From: a virus
Length of the DNA: 63,166 bases
IMG/VR virus record: IMGVR_UViG_3300037191_001756
Span: 1 to 63,166 of that record
Reading direction: 5' to 3' (one strand)
Part shown: positions 51,814 through 61,143 of the stretch, one piece after another
How the letters are laid out: each line of letters begins with the position of its first letter
How positions within the stretch are numbered: position 1 is the stretch's first letter
The notes under the pieces: generated by a model
The model's database searches: none
What the model saw: only the letters and a program-made list of their open reading frames with translations
What the model was told of the DNA's origin: nothing
Translations under genes and position numbers: made by a program

Positions 51814-53268
51814 TTATTGTCTTTCTAAAATCAATTCTCCACACTTAGAGATATCTTCAATGTGAACACCTTTATGGTCACTTACATGCATCTCATAGAA
51901 TTCTCCACCATGAGCAGCTTCTTGATTAACTTTAGGTCCGTAAGGAGTTACACCACCATTCACATACCAGAATTTATAAGCATCTTTTTTACTTACCATT
52001 TGGATGTTATTTTTGGATCCATCACTACTTCCTAAATCTAAGAAAGTAAATCTCATAGACTCTACAGGGTAACCTGTAATAGGGTCAATCTGAGTGTTCA
52101 AACTTCTATCATCATACAATGGGTTATGTCTCAAAGTTAATGTTGCACCATTAGCCATTTTATATTCTGTGTATTGGTGTCCAATACTCAAAGCATTTTC
52201 ATGATATGGAGAACTTACTTTTTTAGTAGTAACTTCAATGTTTTTCAAGAAACCATTACCATTTACCCATTCTTGTACTACTCTGTTAAATTCTAACATA
52301 CCATACTCACCAGTCCAAGCTTCAATTTGTCTTCCTTTACCTGGAGCTACTCTTGAGTAGAAAATATCCATTAAGAATTCTTCAATTAACTTAGCACTTA
52401 AGTTAGAGTATTTGTGTGTGTGAGAATCTTCTAATTGCTCTTGAATTCCAGGAAAACTTCTTACATCTCTTCCTGTAGAACCTGCAATATTATCAGATTT
52501 TCTATTGTACCAACAAGCTATCTCTAGCTCTTTGTACCACTGTTGCCAAAATTCAACTTCAGCGTAATTAAACCAACTCTTAGACATTTTACCTTTAGAA
52601 TTCTGAATAGCAACTGCTAACACTTCTTCAGCAGCATAATCAGTCATCTCATAACTCTTTCTGAATTTACCTAATCTATTACGAAAAGCAATTCCATCAG
52701 AAAACTGTACACTACCACCTTGAGTAGCTCCTTCTTCATAAGTAGAGAATAATTTAATCCACTGAGAGTTAGGTGTAAAATAAACAGCAGGAATTCCTAA
52801 TTGTCTATCATTAGTAACTAATTGCAATGTGTAAATCCAAGAATTTCCTTGTCTAACTGGATTACCAGTAATACGAGATTGAAATTTCTTACTTCCTGTA
52901 GCAGGACTCATTACATCTCCTGGTTTCCAATCATTGCCATCATAAGCAATTTTAAAAGTCATATTATAACTACCATAAGTAGTTGAAATAGGATTTGGAT
53001 TTTTCATTACTACAGCAGGCTTACGTGTAGCACCTCTCATACTCCATTCCCATTCTAATCCTGAAATTTCACGAGTTCCTCCTTTTGTATTCTGCATCAA
53101 AGCAGTAAAAGGATTGTCAGCATAAATCTGAGAACTAAAAATTTGATTCATAACTTCTTGAAACACAACAGGCTTAGCTTTAAGTGAAGCCCCTAAATGG
53201 TTGTGTTCAGTCATGTTACTGTGCCATTCTTGTTGTTTAATGGCTAACTTACTGATATTAGTATTCAT
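51814..53268 (-). CDS. Major capsid protein (Crassvirales), 484 aa
   Basis: The protein is recognised as the crAss-like major capsid protein (HK97 fold). The N-terminal part holds EWHSNMTEHNHLGASLKAKP, the middle carries YAEVEFWQQWYKELEIACWY (about residues 235-254) and the C-terminus has DLGSSDGSKNNIQMVSKKDA and ISKCGELILERQ. The length of 484 residues fits the family. It forms the icosahedral head together with the portal and auxiliary proteins. It follows the scaffold gene and is followed by a strong hairpin, as expected for the most abundant virion protein. Confidence 0.88.
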   Translation of the reverse strand: MNTNISKLAIKQQEWHSNMTEHNHLGASLKAKPVVFQEVMNQIFSSQIYADNPFTALMQNTKGGTREISGLEWEWSMRGATRKPAVVMKNPNPISTTYGSYNMTFKIAYDGNDWKPGDVMSPATGSKKFQSRITGNPVRQGNSWIYTLQLVTNDRQLGIPAVYFTPNSQWIKLFSTYEEGATQGGSVQFSDGIAFRNRLGKFRKSYEMTDYAAEEVLAVAIQNSKGKMSKSWFNYAEVEFWQQWYKELEIACWYNRKSDNIAGSTGRDVRSFPGIQEQLEDSHTHKYSNLSAKLIEEFLMDIFYSRVAPGKGRQIEAWTGEYGMLEFNRVVQEWVNGNGFLKNIEVTTKKVSSPYHENALSIGHQYTEYKMANGATLTLRHNPLYDDRSLNTQIDPITGYPVESMRFTFLDLGSSDGSKNNIQMVSKKDAYKFWYVNGGVTPYGPKVNQEAAHGGEFYEMHVSDHKGVHIEDISKCGELILERQ

Positions 53269-53283
53269 ATGTTTGTCGATTTA

Positions 53284-54309
53284 TTAAAATAGCTCTCTAA
53301 TAGGGACTATTTTTCTTCTATTAATTTTTTTAGTTATTTTTTCTTTTCCTTCAGTTACAAATTGCTTACTTAACCTTGAAATATCAAAATCTTCTTTAGC
53401 TAAAGCTGCTAGTATTGCTAGTTTTTTAGGGTCTTCAAAAGCTGCCAACACATCTCTATGTACTCTAGGCATGCTTCTTCCTGAATCATCTGGAATTGGT
53501 TTAGTAATATACTCATCCAATTCTTTTGCTACTTTAGAACTTAACTTTAAACCTCCTAGATTCTTACTGTCTAACACACTTCTTACTTCAGTGTGAAATT
53601 TTTGAGTAGCAACTTTTCTTTCTTCATTAGCTGCTCTAGATTCTTTAGCTTTTGATTCATGAACTTTACTTTGTTTTACTTTCCACTTATCAAATCTTTT
53701 ATTAGCTACTCCAGTTAATTTACCATTATCTTCTAATGCTTTTAATTGAATTTCTATTTCATCATCTTCGTACCCTGCTGCAATTAAATCTTTCTTTAAA
53801 AAAGACCTAGCTTTATCTTCAGGTAAAGTATCTGATTTCAAGTAGTCAATTTCATCTTCTCTCATAGAAGACATAAACTCTTTTAAACTTCCACCATTCT
53901 TAATAACATACTCATTAAGTTGTCTTAATTCATTAGGTAATCCTTTAATCATTTTATTAAGAGATTCTTGAGTTTTAATTTCAAGAATTTCTTCTAGTAA
54001 ATCTCCTTCTTCTTCTTCAGTTAAAGTAGATATATCAATAGGATTTCCTTCTTCATCTTGTAAATCTTCTAAGTAACCTAGTTTGTTAAGTTTACTGTAA
54101 AAAGGATTTACAACTTTTTCAGGTTCTTCTTCTTTTTCTACTACAGATTCTTCTACCTTAGAAACATCTTCTTCATCCTCAAAATCAAAGAAGTCATCGT
54201 CTGAGATTTCTTTAGTTTCTTTAGTTTCTTTTTCAACTTCTATAACAGGTTCAGTTTCTTCTTCACCAAAAAAGTTGTCCCCTATTAAAATTTCATCAAA
54301 TTCTTCCAT
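53284..54309 (-). CDS. Probable head scaffold protein, 341 aa
   Basis: The N-terminal 80 residues are highly acidic (DDDFFDFEDEEDVSKVEESV), and the middle is helical and rich in Lys/Glu (KWKVKQSKVHESKAKESRAA). The C-terminal region is basic (ITKKINRRKIVPIREL). An acidic, helical protein encoded exactly between the portal and capsid genes matches phage scaffolding proteins, which guide capsid assembly and leave or are cleaved. No protease motif is seen. A 84-base gap holding an inverted repeat separates it from the portal gene. Confidence 0.65.
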   Translation of the reverse strand: MEEFDEILIGDNFFGEEETEPVIEVEKETKETKEISDDDFFDFEDEEDVSKVEESVVEKEEEPEKVVNPFYSKLNKLGYLEDLQDEEGNPIDISTLTEEEEGDLLEEILEIKTQESLNKMIKGLPNELRQLNEYVIKNGGSLKEFMSSMREDEIDYLKSDTLPEDKARSFLKKDLIAAGYEDDEIEIQLKALEDNGKLTGVANKRFDKWKVKQSKVHESKAKESRAANEERKVATQKFHTEVRSVLDSKNLGGLKLSSKVAKELDEYITKPIPDDSGRSMPRVHRDVLAAFEDPKKLAILAALAKEDFDISRLSKQFVTEGKEKITKKINRRKIVPIRELF

Positions 54310-54331
54310 GATACTTTTGGTTTATTTTTGT

Positions 54332-54373
54332 AAAGCTACACACAGTAAAATTGTATTACAAATATGTAGCTTT
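54332..54373 (-). promoter_or_regulatory. Inverted repeats in the portal-scaffold gap
   Basis: AAAGCTACA (54332-54340) and TGTAGCTTT (54365-54373) pair as a nine-base stem around a 24-base A/T-rich loop that itself holds a short TTGTA/TACAA palindrome. On the - strand the site lies between the portal stop (54394) and the scaffold start (54309), so it may set the ratio of the two proteins. Confidence 0.5.
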
Positions 54374-54393
54374 TCAGATATATAAGTTAATTA

Positions 54394-56760
54394 TTAATTC
54401 TTGTCACTTTTATTTGAATTCTTAATGTCATTGTTTACTTTTTTCTTTTCAAGAGCTAGTTTTTCTTTAGCTATACCCACTTTTTGTTGTTCTAAGTCTA
54501 TCTTAGCAATTTTAGCAGCTATCTCTACATAATCATTAACTCCATCTTTATCCCCATCTGCATCAGGGTTAAAAGAAGCACTAACCATGGCTCCTCTGAC
54601 TATCTCAGTTTTTCTTTTCTCTTCTTCTGAATGAGTAATCAAGTCTTTAGACCTTTGATGCTCTTTGTCTTTTCCTTGCTCTATCTTCTCTAGTTCTTCC
54701 ATTCTTCCTTTCTGAATTTGAGCTTGTCTATCTTCTTCTACTTTAAGTCTTTCTTTTTCAGCAACTTTAAGAATCTCTTTAGCTTCAGGTAAACTTTCTA
54801 CTTCAAATACTGCAATTACATCACTTAATTCTGCTTTTTGATTTTGCATAGCAGCTAGTGCCAAACTAGACAATGTTGCTCTAACTTCATCTACTTTTGC
54901 ATTGTCAGTTATAAATACTCCTAACTTTTGAAAAGATAAAAACTCTCCATCAAATGAAAACATTTGTATCCCCATATCATCAGTAATGTAAGACAATTTG
55001 TTTTCAGTATTTTCTCTATAAGTAATTTTAGCTCTTTCTAGTAAACCTTGTAAAACTTGTCTTTTAAACTCATTATGAAGATTAAAATAAGGTTCGAGAA
55101 TTTGAGAACTTTGCATCAAAGATTGCTTCGTATTACTCACAGCTTCATTAGCACTAATTTGACCTTCTACTTGTTCTGTGATACCAACACTAGCTCCTGC
55201 TTCTCTTTTAATATTCTGTAATAACATGATATACTTTTGTATGTCAGATATCAAAGACATGTCAATTACTTTAGCAGCAGTGTTTATATCATTGTAACCA
55301 TTACCTTCTTCATTAGGATTAATCAAAGCAAAAGGACTATTCTCAAAATAGTTCATAAACTTCTCTGTATTAATACCTTTAGAAGTAGGTACCATACCAA
55401 TGTTTAGTAATAATTTTTTACCTTTATCAGAATTAATTAATCTTTTCAACTTAGTTTTGACAATATTATAGAATACTTGAGGTCCTGACAATCTATCCAT
55501 TAAAGCAACAGAGTCTCCTCCAACAGCATCATACAATACTCCTTTATAGGGCATTTTATCATTGTAGACATCTTCAGGGTCAAAGCTTTGCCCTTCAAAA
55601 GGTCTCATTCTTTTATAAATTGGTTCAGATAAATTAATTATCCAGGCTTCATAAGTTTCAGGAATGTATAAGTTTTCTGCTTCTACATCTCCTGCTTCTT
55701 GGTCAATAACATAAGATTCATCTTCTATAGAGATATCAGGTGTTCCATCTTCGTCAATATTAGTAACTACTACAAGTTTTCTAACTCCTTTCCAAAGACA
55801 ATGTTCTACACAAATTCCATAGCTACTATCTTCATCTGCTAACTTAGAAAAATCTAAGTTTAATTCAGAACTATGAGTAAGTACATTAAATTCATATATG
55901 TTTTCAATTTCTTTTTTAGTTAATTCATTCCCGAACTCAGTTAATATTTTAGACGGAGACCAGTAATATTTGCATACTATTCTCTCAGAATCTTCAATAA
56001 AACCTGATTCTACAGGAGCAAATCTTATTCTTTCAGGTTTTATAGGTACAAAGCAAGGATGCCCTCCTGACTCTCCAATGTAACCACTCTCAATACCTGT
56101 TAATAAACCATATAGAAATGCTTTATTAAATTTATTTTGTAATTTATCTTTTTTTCTTAAGTAAGCCAAGATATGATTACCTGCTACTTCAGCTATATCT
56201 TGATGGTCTCTCTCCATATACCTCTTAACTTTCATTGGAGTTTGAGCTTCCACTTCTTGTTGAATCTTAGATGTGATTTCTTGAGCTTCTTCAGGAGAAA
56301 GTTCTCTTCCCTCCATTTCTTCTTTAGCTTTTAATTCAACTTGTTCTCTTATTGGCTGCATTATACTACTTATAACAGATGTTTTCATTCTATTAAAGTA
56401 CTCCTCTTCTTTTCTACTAGTTGCTTCACTATTTACAGCAATTACTTTAAATGGAAAAGGTCTTTTCATTTCCATTCCTAATACAGCTTTAATTTTACCT
56501 GAAGAGATATCTTCATTCTCAATTTCTTCAAGTATTTTAATATTTACATCAGCTCCAAAAGGTTTTAAAGTACTTAAGTAATCTTCTTCATTAAGTTTGC
56601 CTTTGTAAATATTATAGTTTTTTCTAGCTTTATCATAAAAAGTAACTGAATTATCATTCATAGGAAATATCATATCTTCCCCTAAAGCCCTGACAGCATC
56701 AGCTTCTTTTTTATACCAAGCTTCATTTTTTCTACTCCTACTAATTATTAAGTCTGCCAT
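54394..56760 (-). CDS. Portal protein (Crassvirales), 788 aa
   Basis: It directly follows TerL with one base between them and precedes scaffold and capsid genes, as in crAss-like phages. The chain begins SRSRKNEAWYKKEADAVRAL, and a helical coiled-coil stretch (EMEGRELSPEEAQEITSKIQ) lies near residue 150. Residues around 300-430 read YYWSPSKILTEFGNELTKKE and KRMRPFEGQSFDPEDVYNDK, then DRLSGPQVFYNIVKTKLKRL, a wing/stem pattern typical of podovirus-type portals. The C-terminus is long charged helix. The portal is the dodecameric channel for DNA entry and exit; 788 residues fits the family. Confidence 0.85.
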   Translation of the reverse strand: MADLIISRSRKNEAWYKKEADAVRALGEDMIFPMNDNSVTFYDKARKNYNIYKGKLNEEDYLSTLKPFGADVNIKILEEIENEDISSGKIKAVLGMEMKRPFPFKVIAVNSEATSRKEEEYFNRMKTSVISSIMQPIREQVELKAKEEMEGRELSPEEAQEITSKIQQEVEAQTPMKVKRYMERDHQDIAEVAGNHILAYLRKKDKLQNKFNKAFLYGLLTGIESGYIGESGGHPCFVPIKPERIRFAPVESGFIEDSERIVCKYYWSPSKILTEFGNELTKKEIENIYEFNVLTHSSELNLDFSKLADEDSSYGICVEHCLWKGVRKLVVVTNIDEDGTPDISIEDESYVIDQEAGDVEAENLYIPETYEAWIINLSEPIYKRMRPFEGQSFDPEDVYNDKMPYKGVLYDAVGGDSVALMDRLSGPQVFYNIVKTKLKRLINSDKGKKLLLNIGMVPTSKGINTEKFMNYFENSPFALINPNEEGNGYNDINTAAKVIDMSLISDIQKYIMLLQNIKREAGASVGITEQVEGQISANEAVSNTKQSLMQSSQILEPYFNLHNEFKRQVLQGLLERAKITYRENTENKLSYITDDMGIQMFSFDGEFLSFQKLGVFITDNAKVDEVRATLSSLALAAMQNQKAELSDVIAVFEVESLPEAKEILKVAEKERLKVEEDRQAQIQKGRMEELEKIEQGKDKEHQRSKDLITHSEEEKRKTEIVRGAMVSASFNPDADGDKDGVNDYVEIAAKIAKIDLEQQKVGIAKEKLALEKKKVNNDIKNSNKSDKN

Positions 56761-56761
56761 T

Positions 56762-58849
56762 TTAATATGCTTTTTTAAAGAAGTCAGCTACATCATTTTT
56801 GTTTTCAGAAGCTACTTCGTATTGATTAAGGTCTTTTAACATTATTTCTTCTTCTTGAATTAAACACATGATTAAAGATGAGTGCATATCAAAGTTACCT
56901 GTTAAGTTAAAGTTAATAAGTTCTTCTAGTAATCTAGTACTATATATATGGTCTATTGTTGTAATTGGTTCCTCATTTTCATTATAATTCTCTATGTGAA
57001 TTAGCCAAGATTTTACATACCTAATTCCTGCTGCTAGTAGTTTAGTATTCATATGACATCCATAAATCCTTGAAGTTTTTGAGTTTTTAACATTAGCTTT
57101 AATTACTTCATCAGGCTGAAAAGCTAAATACTTTAATAACTTTCTTCTTCTACAAAAAGTTTTTAAAGAAGGAACTTCATTTTCAAACATAACCTTAGTA
57201 TTATAAAGCATAGCAAAAGCTACCGCTATAGTATCATTCTCGTCAGTATCTTCTCTTCTCCCAATCCATTCTGCAACAATGTTGTTTCTTAACCCTTTTT
57301 TAGACTGACCTTTGTAAACTACAATAGCAGCTAAAGAAGTTCCCTGGTCTTGTCTGACAGGGTCATACCCAATTTTATAAGTACCTTTAGGTAATTCATG
57401 GTCAGGATTTTCAAATAACACAACACACCCTCTTGTATCTTCAGGCTCATTAGTATAACTAAGGATTGGCTGAGGGTCTCCTGCTTTAAAGTTTAAAATA
57501 GGATGTACCACTACTTCTCCTCCCACAATATCTAATACTACAGGAATACCTTTTGAATTACCTGCTTTTCTTAGGTAATTTAATCTATGGAACAATTTAG
57601 TAGTAGGATAAGTATTTCCACTAACACTAGCAAAAGCTTCTTTAGGACCAATAGGTTTTTCTTGCATTCTATCACTAATATCTCTAGAAGTAGCTCCTGC
57701 TGCAATTCTTTTCTCTCTCTCTCCTAACTCATAAGCTAATGCACCTTCAACATTTGAGTTACCATTTTCATCATAGAACCCTTCCATGTTTCTTGTCACA
57801 GGATGAAAAAACCCACATCTCTCTCCTTCACTATTTTCATCCCAGATATTCTGCATATCTAAAAACCCATACGCTTTTGGATTCATATGTATTTGAGAAT
57901 AATCCATAGAAGCAGTATTTAAATCTCCTGATGTACCAAAGACAGTTATTAGTCCTGAGCTAAAAGCTCCTGCTTTAGTACAATCTTCAAGTGCTTTCAA
58001 AGACTTTTTTAAGTGCCCTGGTTTACCAAAATCACCTGACTCTTCCACTAATATATCTAATGCATCTTTTCCCCTACCTGCTCCTGTGTTGTCATTAAAA
58101 GATAAGCAACCTATTTCTGATTTAAAACCATCTTCAATCCATATACCATTTTTCTGTTTTAAGTAGGAAGACTTAATCCAATCATTTTTATCTACAACTT
58201 TAGCTGGTAAAGCAAAAGCTGTATTATCATTTATAAAATTGATATTAGCTCTTACTTTAGTAAATAATCCATCTTCGTTAAGGTGACCCATTTTAATAGC
58301 ACAAAGTAAAGTTAATTTATTTGGATGTAAATAATAATTATTACTTGCTATACCTGCATTTTTTAAACTGTAACCACTTCTTCTTTTCTTACCTACAATT
58401 AAATTCCATTGTTCTACTAAATCTTCTTTTTTAATCTTAACATCAAGATTTAAAGATAAGTATAATTTCCAAGCATCTTCTACTGTAGCCTTACCTTCAT
58501 GACCTAAGATAGAAGTCATTGTACCCTTACATATCTCTCTAACCCAAAAATATTCAAAATCTGTATCCCAAAAATCAGGAAACCCTTCTACTTTACCATT
58601 AGTAGGGTCTTTAATATCAAACTTCATTATTGGACAATAGTTTAGGTAATTGTAATGGTCTCCTGTTATAGTACAACCTCCAACAGTATATCCATACTTT
58701 CTTTTTCTAATTTCTTCAGTCCAGAATTCTTCATACCCAGGGGAACCAGAAGGGTCTCCGCAATAATATCCATACTTAGTGAAATGGTCAGCTACCTCAC
58801 TAAATACTTTACTATTAATCCACAACCCTTCTTTATTTCTAATGTCCAT
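56762..58849 (-). CDS. terL: Terminase large subunit (TerL), 695 aa
   Basis: The ATPase part has a variant Walker A, GKKRRSGYS (from residue 153), in place of the standard GKS/T loop, and Walker B DILVEES (D265, E269/E270). The nuclease part starts with GYDPVRQDQGTS (D496), followed by an E-containing strand (KVMFENEVP). The protein cuts and packages concatemeric DNA through the portal. The R-R/K-R-x-G-F/Y-S loop is normal for crAss-like TerL proteins. The first base of its start codon overlaps the upstream stop (TAATG). Highly characteristic. Confidence 0.9.
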   Translation of the reverse strand: MDIRNKEGLWINSKVFSEVADHFTKYGYYCGDPSGSPGYEEFWTEEIRKRKYGYTVGGCTITGDHYNYLNYCPIMKFDIKDPTNGKVEGFPDFWDTDFEYFWVREICKGTMTSILGHEGKATVEDAWKLYLSLNLDVKIKKEDLVEQWNLIVGKKRRSGYSLKNAGIASNNYYLHPNKLTLLCAIKMGHLNEDGLFTKVRANINFINDNTAFALPAKVVDKNDWIKSSYLKQKNGIWIEDGFKSEIGCLSFNDNTGAGRGKDALDILVEESGDFGKPGHLKKSLKALEDCTKAGAFSSGLITVFGTSGDLNTASMDYSQIHMNPKAYGFLDMQNIWDENSEGERCGFFHPVTRNMEGFYDENGNSNVEGALAYELGEREKRIAAGATSRDISDRMQEKPIGPKEAFASVSGNTYPTTKLFHRLNYLRKAGNSKGIPVVLDIVGGEVVVHPILNFKAGDPQPILSYTNEPEDTRGCVVLFENPDHELPKGTYKIGYDPVRQDQGTSLAAIVVYKGQSKKGLRNNIVAEWIGRREDTDENDTIAVAFAMLYNTKVMFENEVPSLKTFCRRRKLLKYLAFQPDEVIKANVKNSKTSRIYGCHMNTKLLAAGIRYVKSWLIHIENYNENEEPITTIDHIYSTRLLEELINFNLTGNFDMHSSLIMCLIQEEEIMLKDLNQYEVASENKNDVADFFKKAY

Positions 58850-59067
58850 TAATCTTTATGTTCAAATTTAATATCTAATCTTTCTAATCTTTTACCTAAT
58901 ATTTGTAAATAAACACTCATAGTTCTTTGCTGTTCATAAAGTAAATCTTTATCTTTTCTATTTAGTACCATAAACATCTTAGTAGCCATAAATGTGTTCA
59001 ACTTATTAATTTTCTCAGCTAAATCTTGAGTTTCAATAAGTAATCTTTCTTTGAATGTGTCTTTCAT
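58849..59067 (-). CDS. Small helical-hairpin protein of crAss001_48-related type, 72 aa; possible cyclic-nucleotide sponge
   Basis: The start is set at ATG 59067 (MKDTFKERLLIETQDLAEKI), after the Tad2-like gene's end; the frame is open to 59100. Two helices are predicted: FKERLLIETQDLAEKINKLN and DLLYEQQRTMSVYLQILGKR. The pattern R-x-x-x-E-x-x-E/D-L-x-x-K-I-x-K-L and L-L-x-x-Q-x-x-x-M-x-x-Y-x-x-I-L matches a widespread small phage family annotated as crAss001_48-related. It is structurally reminiscent of the Acb2/Tad1 helical hairpin that sequesters defence signals. The sponge function is inference, strengthened by the adjacent Tad2-like gene. It lies between that gene and TerL. Confidence 0.65.
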   Translation of the reverse strand: MKDTFKERLLIETQDLAEKINKLNTFMATKMFMVLNRKDKDLLYEQQRTMSVYLQILGKRLERLDIKFEHKD

Positions 59068-59078
59068 AAATATTATTC

Positions 59079-59600
59079 TTAATCTTCTAAAATATACCAA
59101 TCTTCAGCTAATAAATCTTCCACAGTAGTAATCCAATAAGTTACATTTCCATTTTTATCTACTTGCACAGCTTGGTTTTTATAATGAAATCCTTTTTCTA
59201 GTTTCTTCATAACCTCTTTAACTTCATCAGGAACAGAAGTCATTGCAGGAACAATACTGACATCAATCTTAGCAGGAATTTGTTTATAAATAAACAAATA
59301 CTCTTCAGACTTTGATTGTCTTGAGATTGGTTTACCTTGTTTGAAAGCTTTTAACACTTCTTCAAATTTTAGTAATTCAGTTTCTTCAACTTTTAACTCC
59401 CCTCCAACTACTTTCCAGATATGCGAAGAAGTTCCTTTAAACAATTTAGAAATTTCTTTTAAAGATAAAAATTTACCTCTATTAACTATAATATTACAAT
59501 TTGGAATAATTTTAATTTTATTTTCAAATACAACAGAATAAATGCCTATCATATTTTTTTCTACTTTGATATTATAATCAAACTCATTATCGTAACCCAT
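59079..59600 (-). CDS. Tad2-like (DUF2829) protein with N-terminal extension, 173 aa
   Basis: Residues about 76-173 are a DUF2829/Tad2 domain. LKFEEVLKAFKQGKPISRQS is its start, EYLFIYKQIPAKIDVSIVPA the centre, FHYKNQAVQVD a conserved turn and TTVEDLLAEDWYILED the diagnostic end. Tad2 proteins bind and sequester the cyclic signal (gcADPR) used by Thoeris defence, and some also bind cyclic nucleotides of CBASS. About 75 extra N-terminal residues (MGYDNEFDYNIKVEKNMIGI...) with a possible helix-turn-helix (LSLKEISKLFKGTSSHIW) are not part of the usual short family. The start overlaps the upstream 51-aa gene by 14 bases. Domain call strong; counter-defence action inferred from the family. Confidence 0.82.
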   Translation of the reverse strand: MGYDNEFDYNIKVEKNMIGIYSVVFENKIKIIPNCNIIVNRGKFLSLKEISKLFKGTSSHIWKVVGGELKVEETELLKFEEVLKAFKQGKPISRQSKSEEYLFIYKQIPAKIDVSIVPAMTSVPDEVKEVMKKLEKGFHYKNQAVQVDKNGNVTYWITTVEDLLAEDWYILED

Positions 59601-59742
59601 TTTGTTTATCTTTTTTAAAGGGTGTTGTAGTTGGTTCCCTATCTTTTTTTAACTCATTACTAAATTTTTCAGCGTACTCAGTTACTTTCTTTTTAAGTGG
59701 GAGATTCCAGTAACTTTTCTTAGTTTTTAATTCTTTTGCCAT
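59587..59742 (-). CDS. Small basic protein, 51 aa
   Basis: A short frame starting at ATG 59742 and ending at TAA 59587-59589, overlapping the start of the Tad2-like gene by 14 bases in another frame. The product is very basic (MAKELKTKKSYWNLPLKKKV, then YAEKFSNELKKDREPTTTPF). No family was recognised. The gap between the exonuclease and the Tad2-like gene would otherwise be 144 bases without coding sequence, and the start, stop overlap and spacing of two bases to the exonuclease end support it as a real gene. Confidence 0.6.
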   Translation of the reverse strand: MAKELKTKKSYWNLPLKKKVTEYAEKFSNELKKDREPTTTPFKKDKQNGLR

Positions 59743-59744
59743 AA

Positions 59745-60587
59745 TTATAAGGTTTTAATAAATTTATAAAGTTCATAGTTCCATTTAGCATCAGCTAAAG
59801 CATTATGATTATTAATTTGTTTAGGATAGTTATTACTATCTTGTTTTAATATTTCTAACTTTTTTTCTAAATCGTTATCAATATCGTTAGTATAACCAAA
59901 GCTTCCATCTGAGAATAATCTATCAAAATTCGATGCTTTTAAACCTTTAACCTTACTATCTAATTCTTGTTTTAAATCAATACAGTACATTGGAAACCCT
60001 TCAGGTAAATCAACCATTCTACCAAATAACCAACAAAACACAACCCAATCATAATCTGCGTAGTAAGCATAAAACTCAGGTTTATCAGAACAAGTTTCTC
60101 CAACATAAATGTCAGATTTCTCATCATCTATATTAAAGTAAAAAGTATTGTTCACACCATTGCCAAATATTGAATCATACCTCTTACCTTTTACCATACT
60201 TTCAAACTTGTAATCTTGTACAAATTCAATAATCTCTTCAGCTATTTGCTTTCTTGATTTACCTTTCCATTTTAAAAGTCTTTTAAGCCCTTTATAAGAC
60301 CACTCAGTTGACTTCCAATAGTATGTTTTATGGTAGTTATTCATCAGGCTACTTAACTTTTCCCATATACTTTTAAGCACATTTTCTCTTAACCATTCAT
60401 TATTCCAAGCAGCTTTTAAATCAAACTCATTACAAATAGCAGAGTATTCTCTGCTTTTATCTGTTTCTTCACTAACAATACCAATGCTGATTAACTCAAT
60501 AGTATCAATTGGTTTACCAGTATTAATACCTAATAATTTAGATTGTTTACTATATTCATGAAACTCTGTATCTATAAAGTATTTCAT
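59745..60587 (-). CDS. DEDD-type 3'-5' exonuclease (Rv2179c-like), 280 aa
   Basis: Motif I is YFIDTEFHEY (D6 and E8), motif II sits in the YADYDWVVFCWLFGRM segment and motif III is HNALADAKWNYELY near the C-terminus, giving the full DEDDh set. The surrounding phrase ELISIGIVSEETDKSREYSA is typical of the RNase-T/Rv2179c branch, which trims RNA or DNA 3' ends. It overlaps the upstream GIY-YIG gene by one base and precedes the small basic gene. A role in DNA repair, RNA turnover or recombination is likely but not fixed by sequence. Confidence 0.82.
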   Translation of the reverse strand: MKYFIDTEFHEYSKQSKLLGINTGKPIDTIELISIGIVSEETDKSREYSAICNEFDLKAAWNNEWLRENVLKSIWEKLSSLMNNYHKTYYWKSTEWSYKGLKRLLKWKGKSRKQIAEEIIEFVQDYKFESMVKGKRYDSIFGNGVNNTFYFNIDDEKSDIYVGETCSDKPEFYAYYADYDWVVFCWLFGRMVDLPEGFPMYCIDLKQELDSKVKGLKASNFDRLFSDGSFGYTNDIDNDLEKKLEILKQDSNNYPKQINNHNALADAKWNYELYKFIKTL

Positions 60588-61135
60588 TACTGACTTTTAT
60601 ACCTGTTAAAAAATTTACCTAGGATATTACCATTATAATACTCAGGAGTTTCTAGTACATTAAATACAAATTGATATTTAGTTTCATGATAAGACAACTC
60701 AGCTTTGTTGTAGGATAATGCTAAGATATGTTTTTTAATCCTATTTCCATCTTCTATGTCTTTATTTAGTTCTAAGTTAGAGCCTGTGTATGTAACCCAA
60801 TCAGATTCTTTAGTTGTTGTTTTGTGCTTAGATGTCCTTTTATCAACTCTAGCAGATAAAGCTTTCTTCCCTAACTTAGTTCTCCTATTAAATTCTAACT
60901 GTTTCTTACCAATGTATTTTCTACCATTATCAAGATTCTCAATAAGATAAACAAATCCAAAACACTTGTCCCCATCAATACTGTTGAATAATTGGTCAAT
61001 TTTAGTAATTTCTAACTCTTCATTTACATTACCATTTTGAAAGTACCAAGCATTTTTATTTACTTTATCTTTCTTTTTGTCAATAACTAATTTCTTAACA
61101 GATTCTGGTAATATTAATTTTGGCTTATTTTCCAT
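60587..61135 (-). CDS. GIY-YIG-type nuclease, 182 aa
   Basis: The core GFVYLIENLDNGRKYIGKKQ is a GIY-YIG signature (VYL...YIG), followed by L-E-F-N-R-R-T-K-L and the basic stretch VDKRTSKHKTTTKESDWVTY seen in phage members. The C-terminal ALSYNKAELSYHETKYQFVF supplies the catalytic Glu region. Such enzymes occur in T4-like and crAss-like phages as free-standing homing or repair endonucleases, or as host-DNA nicking enzymes. The N-terminal 50 residues are basic and without known motif. The gene lies between a 195-aa unknown and the exonuclease and probably shares their transcript. Confidence 0.78.
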   Translation of the reverse strand: MENKPKLILPESVKKLVIDKKKDKVNKNAWYFQNGNVNEELEITKIDQLFNSIDGDKCFGFVYLIENLDNGRKYIGKKQLEFNRRTKLGKKALSARVDKRTSKHKTTTKESDWVTYTGSNLELNKDIEDGNRIKKHILALSYNKAELSYHETKYQFVFNVLETPEYYNGNILGKFFNRYKSQ

Positions 61136-61143
61136 TTTTAACT

